Origin: Mycteria americana
Lineage: Eukaryota > Chordata > Aves > Ciconiiformes > Ciconiidae
Direction of reading: 5' to 3'
DNA length: 64,000 bases
NCBI RefSeq assembly: GCF_035582795.1
Contig: NC_134366.1
Location: forward strand, 1,500,501 to 1,564,500
Both the position numbers and the translations under genes were made by a program. This document shows, in pieces, positions 39,501-51,500 of the stretch. Positions within the stretch are counted from its first letter, which is position 1, and each line of letters opens with the position of its first letter. The notes under the pieces were generated by a model. That model did no database searches, was not told where the DNA came from, and saw nothing but the letters and a program-made list of their open reading frames with translations.

Positions 39501-42500
39501 GGCAAAGTATTTCACTCTCTTTAATGCGATTAGCACAAAATAGCGTCTGACAGGCTTGAAGCAACATGTAATTATGAGATTAATTGTAGATCCATTTTAT
39601 AATCCCTAGGTTATTTTTACTGAATACAGTTGTTTAAGTTGTCTCTTCCTTTTCCTTCTGGATCCGGCCTTATGCAACGCTATGGCTCTTTCTATACGCA
39701 GAAGAATCGGAAATGAATGTTTAGGTGCATTATAAAATTATTTGTGCTAAAGCGTCAGATGCTGTCATTAATTTTCTGTTCCTGGTGCAAACTTGCAGGA
39801 AGGAAGGCAAACTTAGCCTCAGCCTTTCTGGTTGCTCTTGCAGCAAAGCCTGTTTGATTCCTAGGCACGTGGGGATATCTCTAAAGCTGGGGAAGGTCAG
39901 GTGATAAGCAGTCTATACACCCATAATTTTATTTTTGTCTGTATATGGCTTAGTCAAAATTATTAAGGGTTTCATATTATGGCCCCGTTAGGGCCTCTCT
40001 GATGGAGAATCATTTTGCTATATTGGTTCACTCCGATGTCTCGTATATTTGAGTTCAGTGAACCTAGGCTTGTCTCGCTGGAGTTTTCCAGCTCTGATCT
40101 CTTGGGCATCCTTCCTGAGCTCAGGTTCTGCTTCACAGAAGATCCTGCAGTGGAGCTTCCCTGATTCTTACTGCTCGTACTGCAGAGCCACGTTCCTCCA
40201 GTGGATTATGCACGTTTCCAAAAAAGAACCCCATTCACCCAAACAAGTGTGCCATATACTTTAAAATTTATGGTACGTCAAGTAGAAAATACAGGGGCTT
40301 TGTAGAAATATTAAATATAATATAATGTATATCTCTTCTGCTCTCCATTGCTGTATATCTGTGCAAAAAACCATCTTCTACCTGAGTTTTACTACTTCCA
40401 CGAATCCTCAGCTCATTCTTTATTCTGTTTTGAGCTACAAAATGCAAGCCTTTTTCCTAATGAATATGTAATCATAATTATTGCAGCGTGTGGTAAGAAG
40501 TTAGCCGACCCAACAGCCCCACCTTTTCCTTTCTGGTTCTTGGTTCTTGGTTCTTGACCTACAAAGAGCCTGGAAGTGAAGCAGGCTTTGGTTTCCAGCT
40601 GAGACAACACGGGATCACGGTAGCTCTGCAAGAAATAAAAGACTTTGTTTGAATTTTCAGTGGCCAGAAAGGCCTTGCCATGCAGAGAAGTTCCCGTCCC
40701 TGTCTTCTGAGGATGCACTTAAGAGGAAGGTAAAATAACTCGCTGTGGATGCAGTTGATCTGTTATTAAACTGCTCTCTTGCTTACGCTCACCAACAGCA
40801 AAGAGGCTCAGAAATGTTTCTGCGGCTCGGCCAACTGCCGGGGTTACCTGGGAGGAGAGAACAGGGTCAGCATCCGAGCCGCCGGAGGGAAAATGAAAAA
40901 GGAGCGCTCCCGTAAGAAGGACTCGGTGAGTCTGATTCTCCCTTGTATGCGTGGTTTTATTTCTTTCTAAGAGTAGCAGCAGCCAAGGGTTGACCCTGGG
41001 CTTGATCCTCTCTACGTGAGCCTTCAGGTCACCTCCAAGGTCGTCTTCTGCGATCAGTGACTCTCGATGACCTCAAGGCTCAGTCTTTTCGATGGATGTA
41101 TTTGTAGCGTTTTATTTCACAGGGGCCCTCAATACTTGTGTTTTCTTGGAGCTTTAGTTCAATCTGTATTTGCTTTCTCTGGGTTACTTAGCACAAAATC
41201 CCACCAGAGAGGGACTTTCACAGGTACAATATCTCGCCATCAATACCACGTGCTACTGAAAAGCATATGAAATTCTACGTGGTTTGAAAAATTTGGTTTG
41301 CGTTGCATGATTTTTAAACGTCGGTGAAAGACGGGCAATAGCGGGCTTCACCATTTAGGACATTACCTGAAATTTGACGGCTGAAAGGGGGCAGATGTTT
41401 GCCGTCTCCGGGCTGGGATGTGAAATTTGAATCTCTTAATTGCTTTGGCCTAAAGGCAAGTCAGCTTCCAGGGGGAACTTGTATGAACACGTGTCGTATT
41501 TGTGCGGACCTCAGTTACAGTTCTGTTTGCAGATGGATGTGAATGAAATATGTAACGTAAATCCAGACTTGGTTTTAGTCTTTTTATAGCTTTTCATGCA
41601 TGTAATCCCCACATTGAATTGCAGGGATGGGTTCACGTGGTAGATGTAGGAAACTGCAGAGAAGTCTGAGCAAAGCAGTCAAAAGGAGTTTTTCCTGGGT
41701 GCAGACTGCTGCAAGAAAGTGGACGGGCTCTTTCTGCTTCCTACGAGATGTAATTGTTCTCTCCTTGAAGATACAAATCTCTGTTCCTCCAAAAAAGATT
41801 TCTCACCTGCTCTTTTGGGAGAAGCTACCTTTGAAAATGCCAGCTTCATTTGTATTTACTGTATCGGAGAGTCAGGAAGCCAAGAAATTATTTATATGTC
41901 ATTTATAAGTGGTTTTAAAATGCTAATTGGTGGCACTGAGCGGTAGGCTAAATTATGAACGTTGATATTTTCGGTGTCCACATGGAAAGGAATGCGCCTC
42001 TGGTTGTAAAGATTATAAATACCAGTTAGGTATTTAAAGAAGTAAATCTATCCGCAATTAAAGTTAATCTCTTAGCGCACATCTGTTTTCCTTTGCGAAA
42101 AGATAAACTTGCGACTGGGAGTATTTTGGTGCACGCACCTGGACTTTCCTCCGCGCAGCGTAGATGTATACGTCTAAAATGTGCCTAAAACTTCTCTGAT
42201 TCATTAGGAGAAATGGATATTGGAGTCGGGGGATTCCTGCCTGTTGCGTGCGTGTCAGGCAGGAGTGCAACTGGCTGCCCTCTGTCCCCGGTATAGACAG
42301 AACTGGTGGGAACAGCGTGCTCTTGTACGGGATTTATGGTCTAAAAAAAAAAACAACAAACCCATAATAGGCCAGATAAAAGAAACCCAACCACGTTGAG
42401 TCAAATTAAAGCCAGGCTTCTTTTCCGTATGGGCAAATTGCTCGGGAGAGGCTTCTCCTGGCTCTCAAAGCCAAGGGACGGATTCTCTCTGCCATCACGT

Positions 42501-45500
42501 AGGATGGCATGAGCCTGGCACGACCTGAGAGTTGTTTTTCTTTGGCCGTGGTAGGTGGACGGGGAGCTGGAAGCGCTGCTGGAGAACGGAGAGGGTCTCT
42601 CCGATAAGAACCAAGTTCTCAGCTTATCCCGGCTGATGGTTCGGATCGAAACTCTGGAGCAGAAGCTCACCTGCCTCAAACTCATACAGGTGAGGAGGTC
42701 CCAGCTGAAGGGGAGGAGGCCGTGTCCTGTTAAAGCAATGTCCTTGGAGCTCTCGTTAGAGGAGGAAGGGGAGGGTGGGAGAAAGGCCTCGCACTTGTGC
42801 CGCCATCCCAAGCGCGAGCCGAGCGGTTCTGCGTGGGTTATAGCTGGTGCGTAATCTCCACCCGCTGCTCGTTTCGTATTTGGTAGAACTTGGGTGGTGA
42901 TGCAGAATGCCCGTTTCTAGAAGCAGCTTGTACATACGGGATTTAGGCTGTAAATGAGTAGTTTGTCGGCTTAAAATCCTAGCTGTCTTATCTCCAAAAT
43001 TGTCTTGCATTTTTGCCTCTGACCGAGTGCAGATGAGTTGCAGCCAGTTTTCTGTGCAACCCGTTATCTCGTTAAGTTTTATTCTGCAATACGAGCTGTC
43101 CACCAGGTAACGGTTGTAACGGTTCTGCTGCGTGCCTTGTTGCTCCAAACCCGGCAGTTGTGGCCTCTTAAATTATGTTAGATGTGCACCGATCTTGGCA
43201 GGCGCCTAGTTCTGGCTTCTGCAGTGGGTTTGTCAGGTAACGTAAGCCCAGTTGAGCAGTTAGCCATGTTCGCCGGTGGAAATCAAAGGGGTTTTTTTGC
43301 CTGTAAGTCTCCGACCATTCCCACGGACTCTCTCTAACTTTGGCTCATCCAGAACACGCACTCGCAGTCCTGCCTGAAGTCCTTCCTGGAGTGTCACGGC
43401 TTATCTCTCCTCTGGATTTGGATGACGGAACTGGGCGATGGGAGAGGAAGCACCGCTAACAACCTGAAGTTGCAGCTGGAGGTCAGTAATTCCCTCGGGT
43501 CTGAAGCTTTCCTAGCAGCGTTGCTAATTGCTCAGAAGCATGATGATTTTATTTTTTTTATTTTTTTTATTTTTTTTAAATATACGTATCGCGTGCCAAG
43601 TGTTCCTGAAAACAAACTGCAGTTATCCTTAATACTACAGCCTAAAATTTCTGCTTTAAGGAAGATCCTTAATATATGGAAAGAATTTGCTCTTGTGGTT
43701 TTCCTTAGATTTCTTAGTGACACAAGCCAGACTTAAATAGAGATCGTTGCCGCTGCTGTTTATTCCGTACTGAATCTCACAGGGAATTGGAGGTATGGAC
43801 GGTCTGAAGTGGAACTTGAATATTGCTGTTTTCTATACGCACTTCAGCGTTGCATGCAGAAAGACGTCGGGAAGTTCCTTTATTAAAGAACTCTTCTAGA
43901 AGAAGGTTGCTGTGCAGTTTGGAGAGGCGCACGCGGCCCTCAATCCCCAGCAAGAAAGCAGAAGGCATGTGAGCTCTAGAGCTCAAGGCGCCTCTTCTCC
44001 TGCTGACTTCTCCTTTGTTTTTCAGAAGCGGTGACAATCCTGCCCAACTCTGCTTCCTTAGCTCAGCACGGTTTTTCTCCAAGCTGGTACTAAGCATTTC
44101 TGAATGAGTCGTGTCCTACTCATGCCTTCCTCCTCTTTAACACCGTAGGTTCAGGTGTTCCCTCTGAGAAACGGGCGCTGTTGGTATCAGAAGGTGAAGA
44201 GCTGCCTACGTGTGCTTTTGTGAGCCTTCACCTCTTGGGGTGGGATGGGGATACCTGAAGATTTTTGGAGCCCAGCTCGATATCAGACCTAATGAGACAG
44301 CTTCTGTGTTTCTCTCGAAGCGGCTGTGTCACTGGTGGTGAGAGGGACAGCAGATCTGTCCGCTCTGCAGTGTGTCCTATGGGAAGGCCACCAGTTCCAC
44401 TGCCTAGTCCTCATCCGTCCTTACTTAGACAAAGTTGTGGCTGTAAATACCTGGAAAACTTTAGTGCTGTTGGGTTAGGGGTCTCTGATGTTAAGTTAGA
44501 GCTTGCTGACTTGCAGGCTTTGAGTAGACCTACCCATACTTCATCAGCCTCGTGCTGGGCAGAGCATGCTGTTGCTGATGGGCCGTGTACGTTGTGTACA
44601 AGGCACGGATTCAGCGGGTGCCTCAAGTTTTCTGACGTGATGTGGCTTTTCAGTACTTACAGCCAAAGCAGAAGTGCTTGACAGCTGCCGAGTCAAGTTC
44701 CTCTCGCCACGGTGCGTCACCTCCGTGTTGCTGTGTGGGGAGGTGCTGCTCACGAGGCTACAAAAAGATCTTTTGAGACAAAATCTACAGGGACTGAGTT
44801 AAATCTGTTGCAGTAACTGCTCTTAGGAGGGATTCCCCTTTGGGATTCCCCTTTGGAATAGCTCTTAGGAGCTATTCCCCTTTGGGACTGCAGTATATTC
44901 TTCTTTGAGGTAGGTAGGATCCATCCCACTTGATAGATGTTGAAGCCGTTGCTCCGAGGGAGTCTCGAGTCTGGGTTTTTGTACATATGGTGCCTACCTC
45001 TTGCTCCCTGACATACAGGTGCCATGGCATTGCAGAGCTGCTAGGTAGCTCGCCTCCGACTCGTCTTCGACCTCTGGCTTTGGAGAAATCAATGGTCAGG
45101 TTAGACTCTGGTTTTCCCCTGGAACAGATTCAGGCACTCAACCTCATTGATCTCAAACCCAGAGCTGCTCCCCACAAGCTTCAGGAGGGAAACTGAATTG
45201 CTGTGGTCCTGGTGGCTTCATCTCGATGCATCTGGTCACAATGCACTGTCAGCTTTGGTGGGGTTTTGTGGATTGGATATATTCTTTTAAAATCCCGGTA
45301 ACTCTTCACTGAGTTGCAAGTGGGGCTTGGGATAGGGGCCAGATAACACTGTGCTTTTTTTCCCCCTTTTTTTTTAAAAACTGTCATTGTTTTAAGAGAA
45401 ACGGTCTTTTGGCCATCGGATGCCCGTGGCAGACATTAGCGTAATGCCATAAAACCATCTTCTGTCCTTCACTCCTGGAGGGCTGGCTTTGAAAGCGAAC

Positions 45501-48500
45501 AAGTTGAAAAGTCCTGGAGAAGGGCTGGTTATCTCCTGCTTCAAAACCAGGGATTTGGGGTCTGGTGTTGGGAGAGAAGTTGTTGAAGTCACTTGCTGGA
45601 TCCTGGAAAGGTTGTGTTCATTTAACGTCTGGTGCTTCTTTCTGTGCCCGTGATCCCCGTTCCCACTGACAGGTTTTGTAAAAGGATTTCAAAGATCTTT
45701 TCAAGAACTTGTTTCTCATCTCAGGCTTTGGACACAACCCAGTTGAGGCCAAGCTTTTTGGCTGGTCTCCAGGGGAAAGCGCTATAGCAGGAGCTGTGCT
45801 GTGGTCTCTGACGCTGTGCGGGCTCCGTCACCTGGTACCTCCGGGTGTTTCTGGGTGTCTGAAGGAGGATACCTGTTCCTGGGACCCCCTTGTCGGGTGC
45901 TGGAAGCGTGTTGTGGTACTGGGAGTGCAGGTGCTAGCGGCAGCCTCATTTTTCTGGCAAGATTAAATCAGCTGGAAGTGCCATCAGTATCAGAGATGCT
46001 CACCTCCTCTCGTGGTTGGAGGACTGAAGGAAGATCCCCAGCTGTCCACAAGGTTTAGCTCCACAAGCAGCAGACCGTTGACGCTGGTAATGCTCCAGCT
46101 TCTGCTGCAGCACAGGGCACCTCTGTCGAGTGAGGAAAAAGCTTTCCCGGTATTAGTTTGCAAACTTTTTTGGGTTCATCGCCTCTATTTTGACTGCTGA
46201 TACATCTTGATGTTTCTTTCACGTAGCCTATCTAACTGCTGTATTGTTGCCTTGGTTGCCCTAGGAATGGGTATGGCCAGCCATAAGCGTCTGAGCTCTT
46301 TGAAATCAGTTTAATTGCAACTAATTGTTAAATGAGTTTAATTGCTAAATACTTGTGCTCACTGTTTTCCACCCACTCATGGTTTATTTGCTCTCGGCAG
46401 CAGTTCACCCCTGCAGCTCAGCCTCGAGCAGGGACGCCGCTATCCCCGACCCGTGACCTGTCACCATCATATTGATATTGCAGAGTTACCTCTTGTTGAG
46501 AAAAGGAAATGGTTCCAAGTTGGAGACGGCTTTAAATTCTAATGGCTCTAACAATGTGATTTTTGTCTTTGCGATTAGATTATGAAGACGCTAGAGCTCC
46601 TGCCTATACCTACCAAGAACATGCTGGAGGAGAGCAAAGTGCTTCCCATTATTCAGCGCTGGGCTCAGACCAAGACCGCTGTCCCGCAGCTCAGCGAAGG
46701 GGATGGCTACTCGAGCGAGAACACCTCGCGGGCTCACACGCCACTCAACACGCCGGATCTTTCCACCAAGCAGAGTGCGGAAGGTGACACGGACACCCCT
46801 AAGAAGCTGGTATTTCGAAGGCTGAAAATTATAAGTGAAAACAGCATGGACAGTGCCATCTCGGATACAACCAGTGAGCTGGAAGGGAAGGAGGGCAAAG
46901 AGGACCTGGACCAGCTGGAGGGTGCCCCGATGGAGGTGTCAGAGGAGCAGCAGCAGCAGGAGATCAAAGCTGCTGTTGATGCGCCGGTGGAGAGCAGCAA
47001 ACCCCAAGCTGCGGAGCTGGAGGCTGAGCCTGAAGCAGAGGTCAAAGAGAGCAACGGTGCGAAGCTGGAAGAGCCCATTACGATGGAAACGCCATCTCAA
47101 GACGAAGAGGAAGGCGTATCCGACGTTGAGAGCGAGAGGAGCCAAGAACAAACGGACAAAATTGTGGATGTGAGCGATTTGGCTACCAGGCTGCTCGACA
47201 GCTGGAAGGAGCTCAAGGTAAGAGACACCTACCTGCAGCTACACCACCTCTACTCTTGCTAAGGAAAATGCAGAGCTGTTTGCGGTTCAGTACAAACGGG
47301 GCTAAGTTGTTGTCCTGTTGGTAAATGTTTGACAACTAAGATTGCTTTTCTACGCGAAAGGGCTTCTCCAGGTGCTTTCTGTATATGTCCTTTCATTGCA
47401 AACTACCCTGTACGTGACTTACAGCAGATTTCCAGGCGTCGGTGCGTTGCACGCTGAAAAGAGCAGATAATTCAGTTTGGGCACCACAAAGTCACCTTAG
47501 TCATCCAGTTATTTTTTAGGCTGTTCAGGGGGAGGGCAGCCGTAAGGGGATTGAGATTCCCTTCTCAACCCATCAGAAAACGAGGCTAGCGACAGCGCCA
47601 CAAGCATTTTTGGTTGAAGTGGCCCAGTATCTGTTAACGTTGAAACAAATTGATGGACCGTCTACTCCTAAATTCAATTATCACAACATCGTCAGCGTTT
47701 CCTCTCCTGTTAACATCTGCTTTTCATCTGTAACGTATAGAGCCTCCAGAAACCGGTCTGTTGGCCGTATTGCGTTCTCTCGATAGTCGTAGCGCTGGGT
47801 TAACCTCTGGGTGTTTGCAGTTGGTGTTTAGATCAGGTGACTACTCAGATTTGTGGGTGTTATTTGAGCCTTTAAAGGCTGCTAGAGTATGCAGCTGCTC
47901 ACGGTTTCACTCCCATCAAGGTCTTCCTCGAGCAGATAACCTCTTTAAGAGAAGGGCTTGGTGGCTGCAGGCTGCCTTCTCTCCTCCAGAATCCTCCTCT
48001 GTCCCCACACGGTGTAGGTGGCCAACTTGGCCGCTCCATCTTCGGCCGACAGCTTTTTTTGATGGGACATAGGATGACGTTCCAGTAACTCGCCACTCAA
48101 CGTTTCAGGCATTTCCTGGGGTTTCTTTAGGTCTTTGGAAACTCCTTGCCCATCTGCTGCTTCTGTAGGATTATATTCCTTATAGTATGTTCCTTATAGT
48201 ATATTCGAGAGCAAGAAGGGTGAAGCGTGGGAGCCTTTAAGTTGCTTTTACACTTTAATAAGTGTAAAAGCAGCATTTGCTGAGGATCCAGCAAAGGAAT
48301 CAAAGGTGCTGCTGTGCTTCTGGCATGGTGTGGGCTTGGTGGAAAAGGTCGTGGAGGGTCTGCTGCCCTTCTCTTAATCAAGAGTCCGCCCAGTTTTAAT
48401 TATTGGAAGTAGTCTTTAGGCAAATTTCTGTTTTATGATGCATCATATAGCTAAAGAGTTGATTTACCCACTGAATTTGATAATGCGTAATGATTTAGAA

Positions 48501-51500
48501 GAGGCTAATAAAAATAATGGCTGTTAGCATACTGCAGCGTCACGCGCAGATGGAGGAGACCGCAGCTAGCTTTGAGTCCGTGAACCTTTGCTTCTACCGT
48601 TCAGCGACCGTAGCTACAAACATTAGCATTTATAAAACTTATCTAGAGATTTACACAAGACTTAAGAGAAATCTTACCTTAATCTCTGAATTTTTCAGAA
48701 GAATCAGATACTCTTGAACATTTGCAGAATTTGAGCATAATCATTTGAGCCATAAATCTTAGTGGGAGAAGAGGTGAGACTTTACTGTACAAACAACTAA
48801 AATACGTTTCTATAGAGAAGTTAGGTTGTGTTTTGGTTTTTTTTTCCCCTCCCTCTCCCCTCTTTACCAAGTGGATCTGATCGTTTACTAGATTTTAATT
48901 TGCAGACTCTTAAAATTTGTGTGGGCCTCACGATTTTCTTTATTGAAGCGACACTGTCAGGTTGAATTTATGGTGAAATTGAAGCCAAGTCCTTTTCCAT
49001 CCATTGCTAATACCTGGGATTGTTTAAACTGAAAGCTAAGTCAAGTCTTAGTCCTACACTGCTTTGGAGATAGACTTGCTTTGGACTACCCAGACTCAGT
49101 TTTCTGTTTGCAACCAGACGTGTTCACTTCCAGGATGACGTGCTGCGGTGTTTAAACTTGAAACAGCACAGAAAAAAATGTTGAAAAGCGCTAATGAAAA
49201 GTGTGAAGTTTCACAAAACGAGTGACTCCTCCAAAATGTTGGTTTGAGACCAAATTTGATCTGACAGTGTCATTTGATCGCCAAGGCTTGTGTTTTCTTT
49301 TGAGCTTGGAGGAGCTCAGCCTTGGGTATCTAGAGACCTTTGCTGAAGCCCGTGGTCATGCTGTGGAGTCACGACCCATCACAGTTGCTATTTAAGATGT
49401 AGATTCGCATCCTCTCTGGGTACTTATTAATTAATGTCGGGTCGTTGCAAGGATGCTAATAGCCCGATGCAGCGCGTGTGTCTGGTCGTAGGGATGGGGT
49501 TGTATCTCACAAGCCCTAGCTTTGTAGTAATCCCAGCAAATCCAACCCAAAAAAGCAGAATCATGCCATGAGTCTGTGAAAACTCATTTCTCTCCAGTAA
49601 AGCATTCGTGGGGAAACTGTGACCTGGGGGTTCATTCTGTGTCCTGGACTTTATCATGGCACTAAGAGTTAACTGCTTCTGTCTGACTCTCACCTGTTAA
49701 GATGCCACCATAGCCCAGCCCGGAGGTGGCCGATGTCTAAAAGAAAAGACTAAGCCGGCAGGGCAATGCTTTAGATGGAAGGGGGATGGATAGTCACCGC
49801 GGAAAACCTGGTCACCTCAGCGGCAAGAGCGCTAGGTGCCTTTTCCAGCACTTCCAAGCTTTTTAAAAGCTGGTTTTGTTTTGAGTGGTGGAACATCTGC
49901 AATAACTGGCATTGGATGGGGGGGCGGGAGGGTCTGAAACCTCGTAACTTAAGCTATGTCCTCTCCAGTCTTGCTGATGACCCCCTTGTAATTTCAACCA
50001 TTTCCATCTAGCTTCTCAGGGCAGCAAGGAGCTGACCATGTGTCTCCTTTTCTCAACTCCATTTTCAACTCCGTGCTGAAGAAGGGAGAGGACATAGCAT
50101 GCATACGGTGAAGAAACGGGAAGATGGTTGGGAAGCTGGATGATGCATGAGCAATATAATAGGTGAAAAGAGGACAGAGGTGGTTAACTCATTGATGCCG
50201 ACGTTATTTTGGTGCGTCCATTGCCGGCAATGGACGTCGCTCCGGGAAAATCCCAACTCCTGGCATGAAAGGATTAAGTGAGCTATCTTTTTCTATACCT
50301 CTATACACAGGACTTGTAAGTCCTCGGCTTACAGGGCTCATACACGCCGACTCCTTAACCCGCGAGGAGTGTTGGCCGCTGCTACATACCCATCGCAACA
50401 CACACTCACACTCCCCAGGGGGGTAAGTTTTCAGCCTGGGCTTGTGCACGCCGTTCCTGCTCTCTGAGGAAGCGGTGCATACCTTTCCCCATGCTGAAAA
50501 CTCACTCTGGGTGGCAAAGGCTGGTTGGTGGACACCCAGCAGGGTGCAGGTGGTGGTTCAACGTGGTTCTTCCAGGCGTCTTAGCCCGCTCCAGCTGGAG
50601 GATTGTGCTCAGGTAAGGCTCCGTGGACTGATCCATAAGCCAAACCCATGATGGAGGTGATACGCAACATGATGGCCAACAGACCCGGTACTCTACCCTC
50701 TTGGCATCACAGGAACAAGCAGTACGGTCAGCACTGCCAAGCATGGCAGGCTTTTCTCAGTGTCTTTTTGATGGCTTGCGTTTCAGTAGCTAAGGCTGAG
50801 GGGCAGGAGAATGCGTTTGGCTTCAAGCGTAGCATGTGCTTTAATAGAGTTGGTGTTTCAGGGTGATCTGGCCCTTGGGGTTTCCTCGCCGTTTACCCCA
50901 AAGCAGGGCCTGGAGGTCCTGCAACTCCACTACCCAAGCTCTAGGCTTCGTGCGATGGCCCGTTACACGTCTAAAATCTGTCCCATAGCGAACCTGCGTG
51001 CTCTGCCAATTGACTAATGCCGCGTGAACGCAACCGGCATGGCAGCGCTGGCTGCTGCAGAACGTCCCACCGTGCTAGCGTAGTTTGGGCTCTGCTCTGT
51101 TGCAGGTGGGACTGAGCTTTTGGCATCTTCCTCCACCCCTGGGTGGGCAGAGGATGTCCTCACCTTCTGGGGAGGGGGCAGGTAGGAGTTGTAGCTGTGA
51201 GGATCCCCAGACCTTGCCCTCATGAGTTGGAGAAGATCTTTTTTATTTTTTTAAGAAAAACCTTTGGAAAGAGCCACGTGTCTTGGGTTTAAAAGGTTTT
51301 AGTTGGACACTTGTGGCCTCACAAGTATTTAGCAGTGATTTGGAGTTCAAGGCTCAGGTGTTACCCCAACTTTGGCCAAGGTGGACTTTCTCTTTTGCAA
51401 TGAAAACACCCGTTCTGTGAGCTCAATTATCAGCCTGAACAGGGATAGCAGAGCCAGCGACCCAGGCAAACTGAGCTTTCGTCTTCCCCTGAGATAGTCT

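Noticed and set aside
50990-51020. A tRNA-like motif on the minus strand (AGTCAATTGGCAGAGCA)
   Set aside because: Only a D-arm-like piece is present. No acceptor stem, anticodon arm or T arm can be fitted around it, so neither a tRNA gene nor a tRNA-derived SINE is supported.
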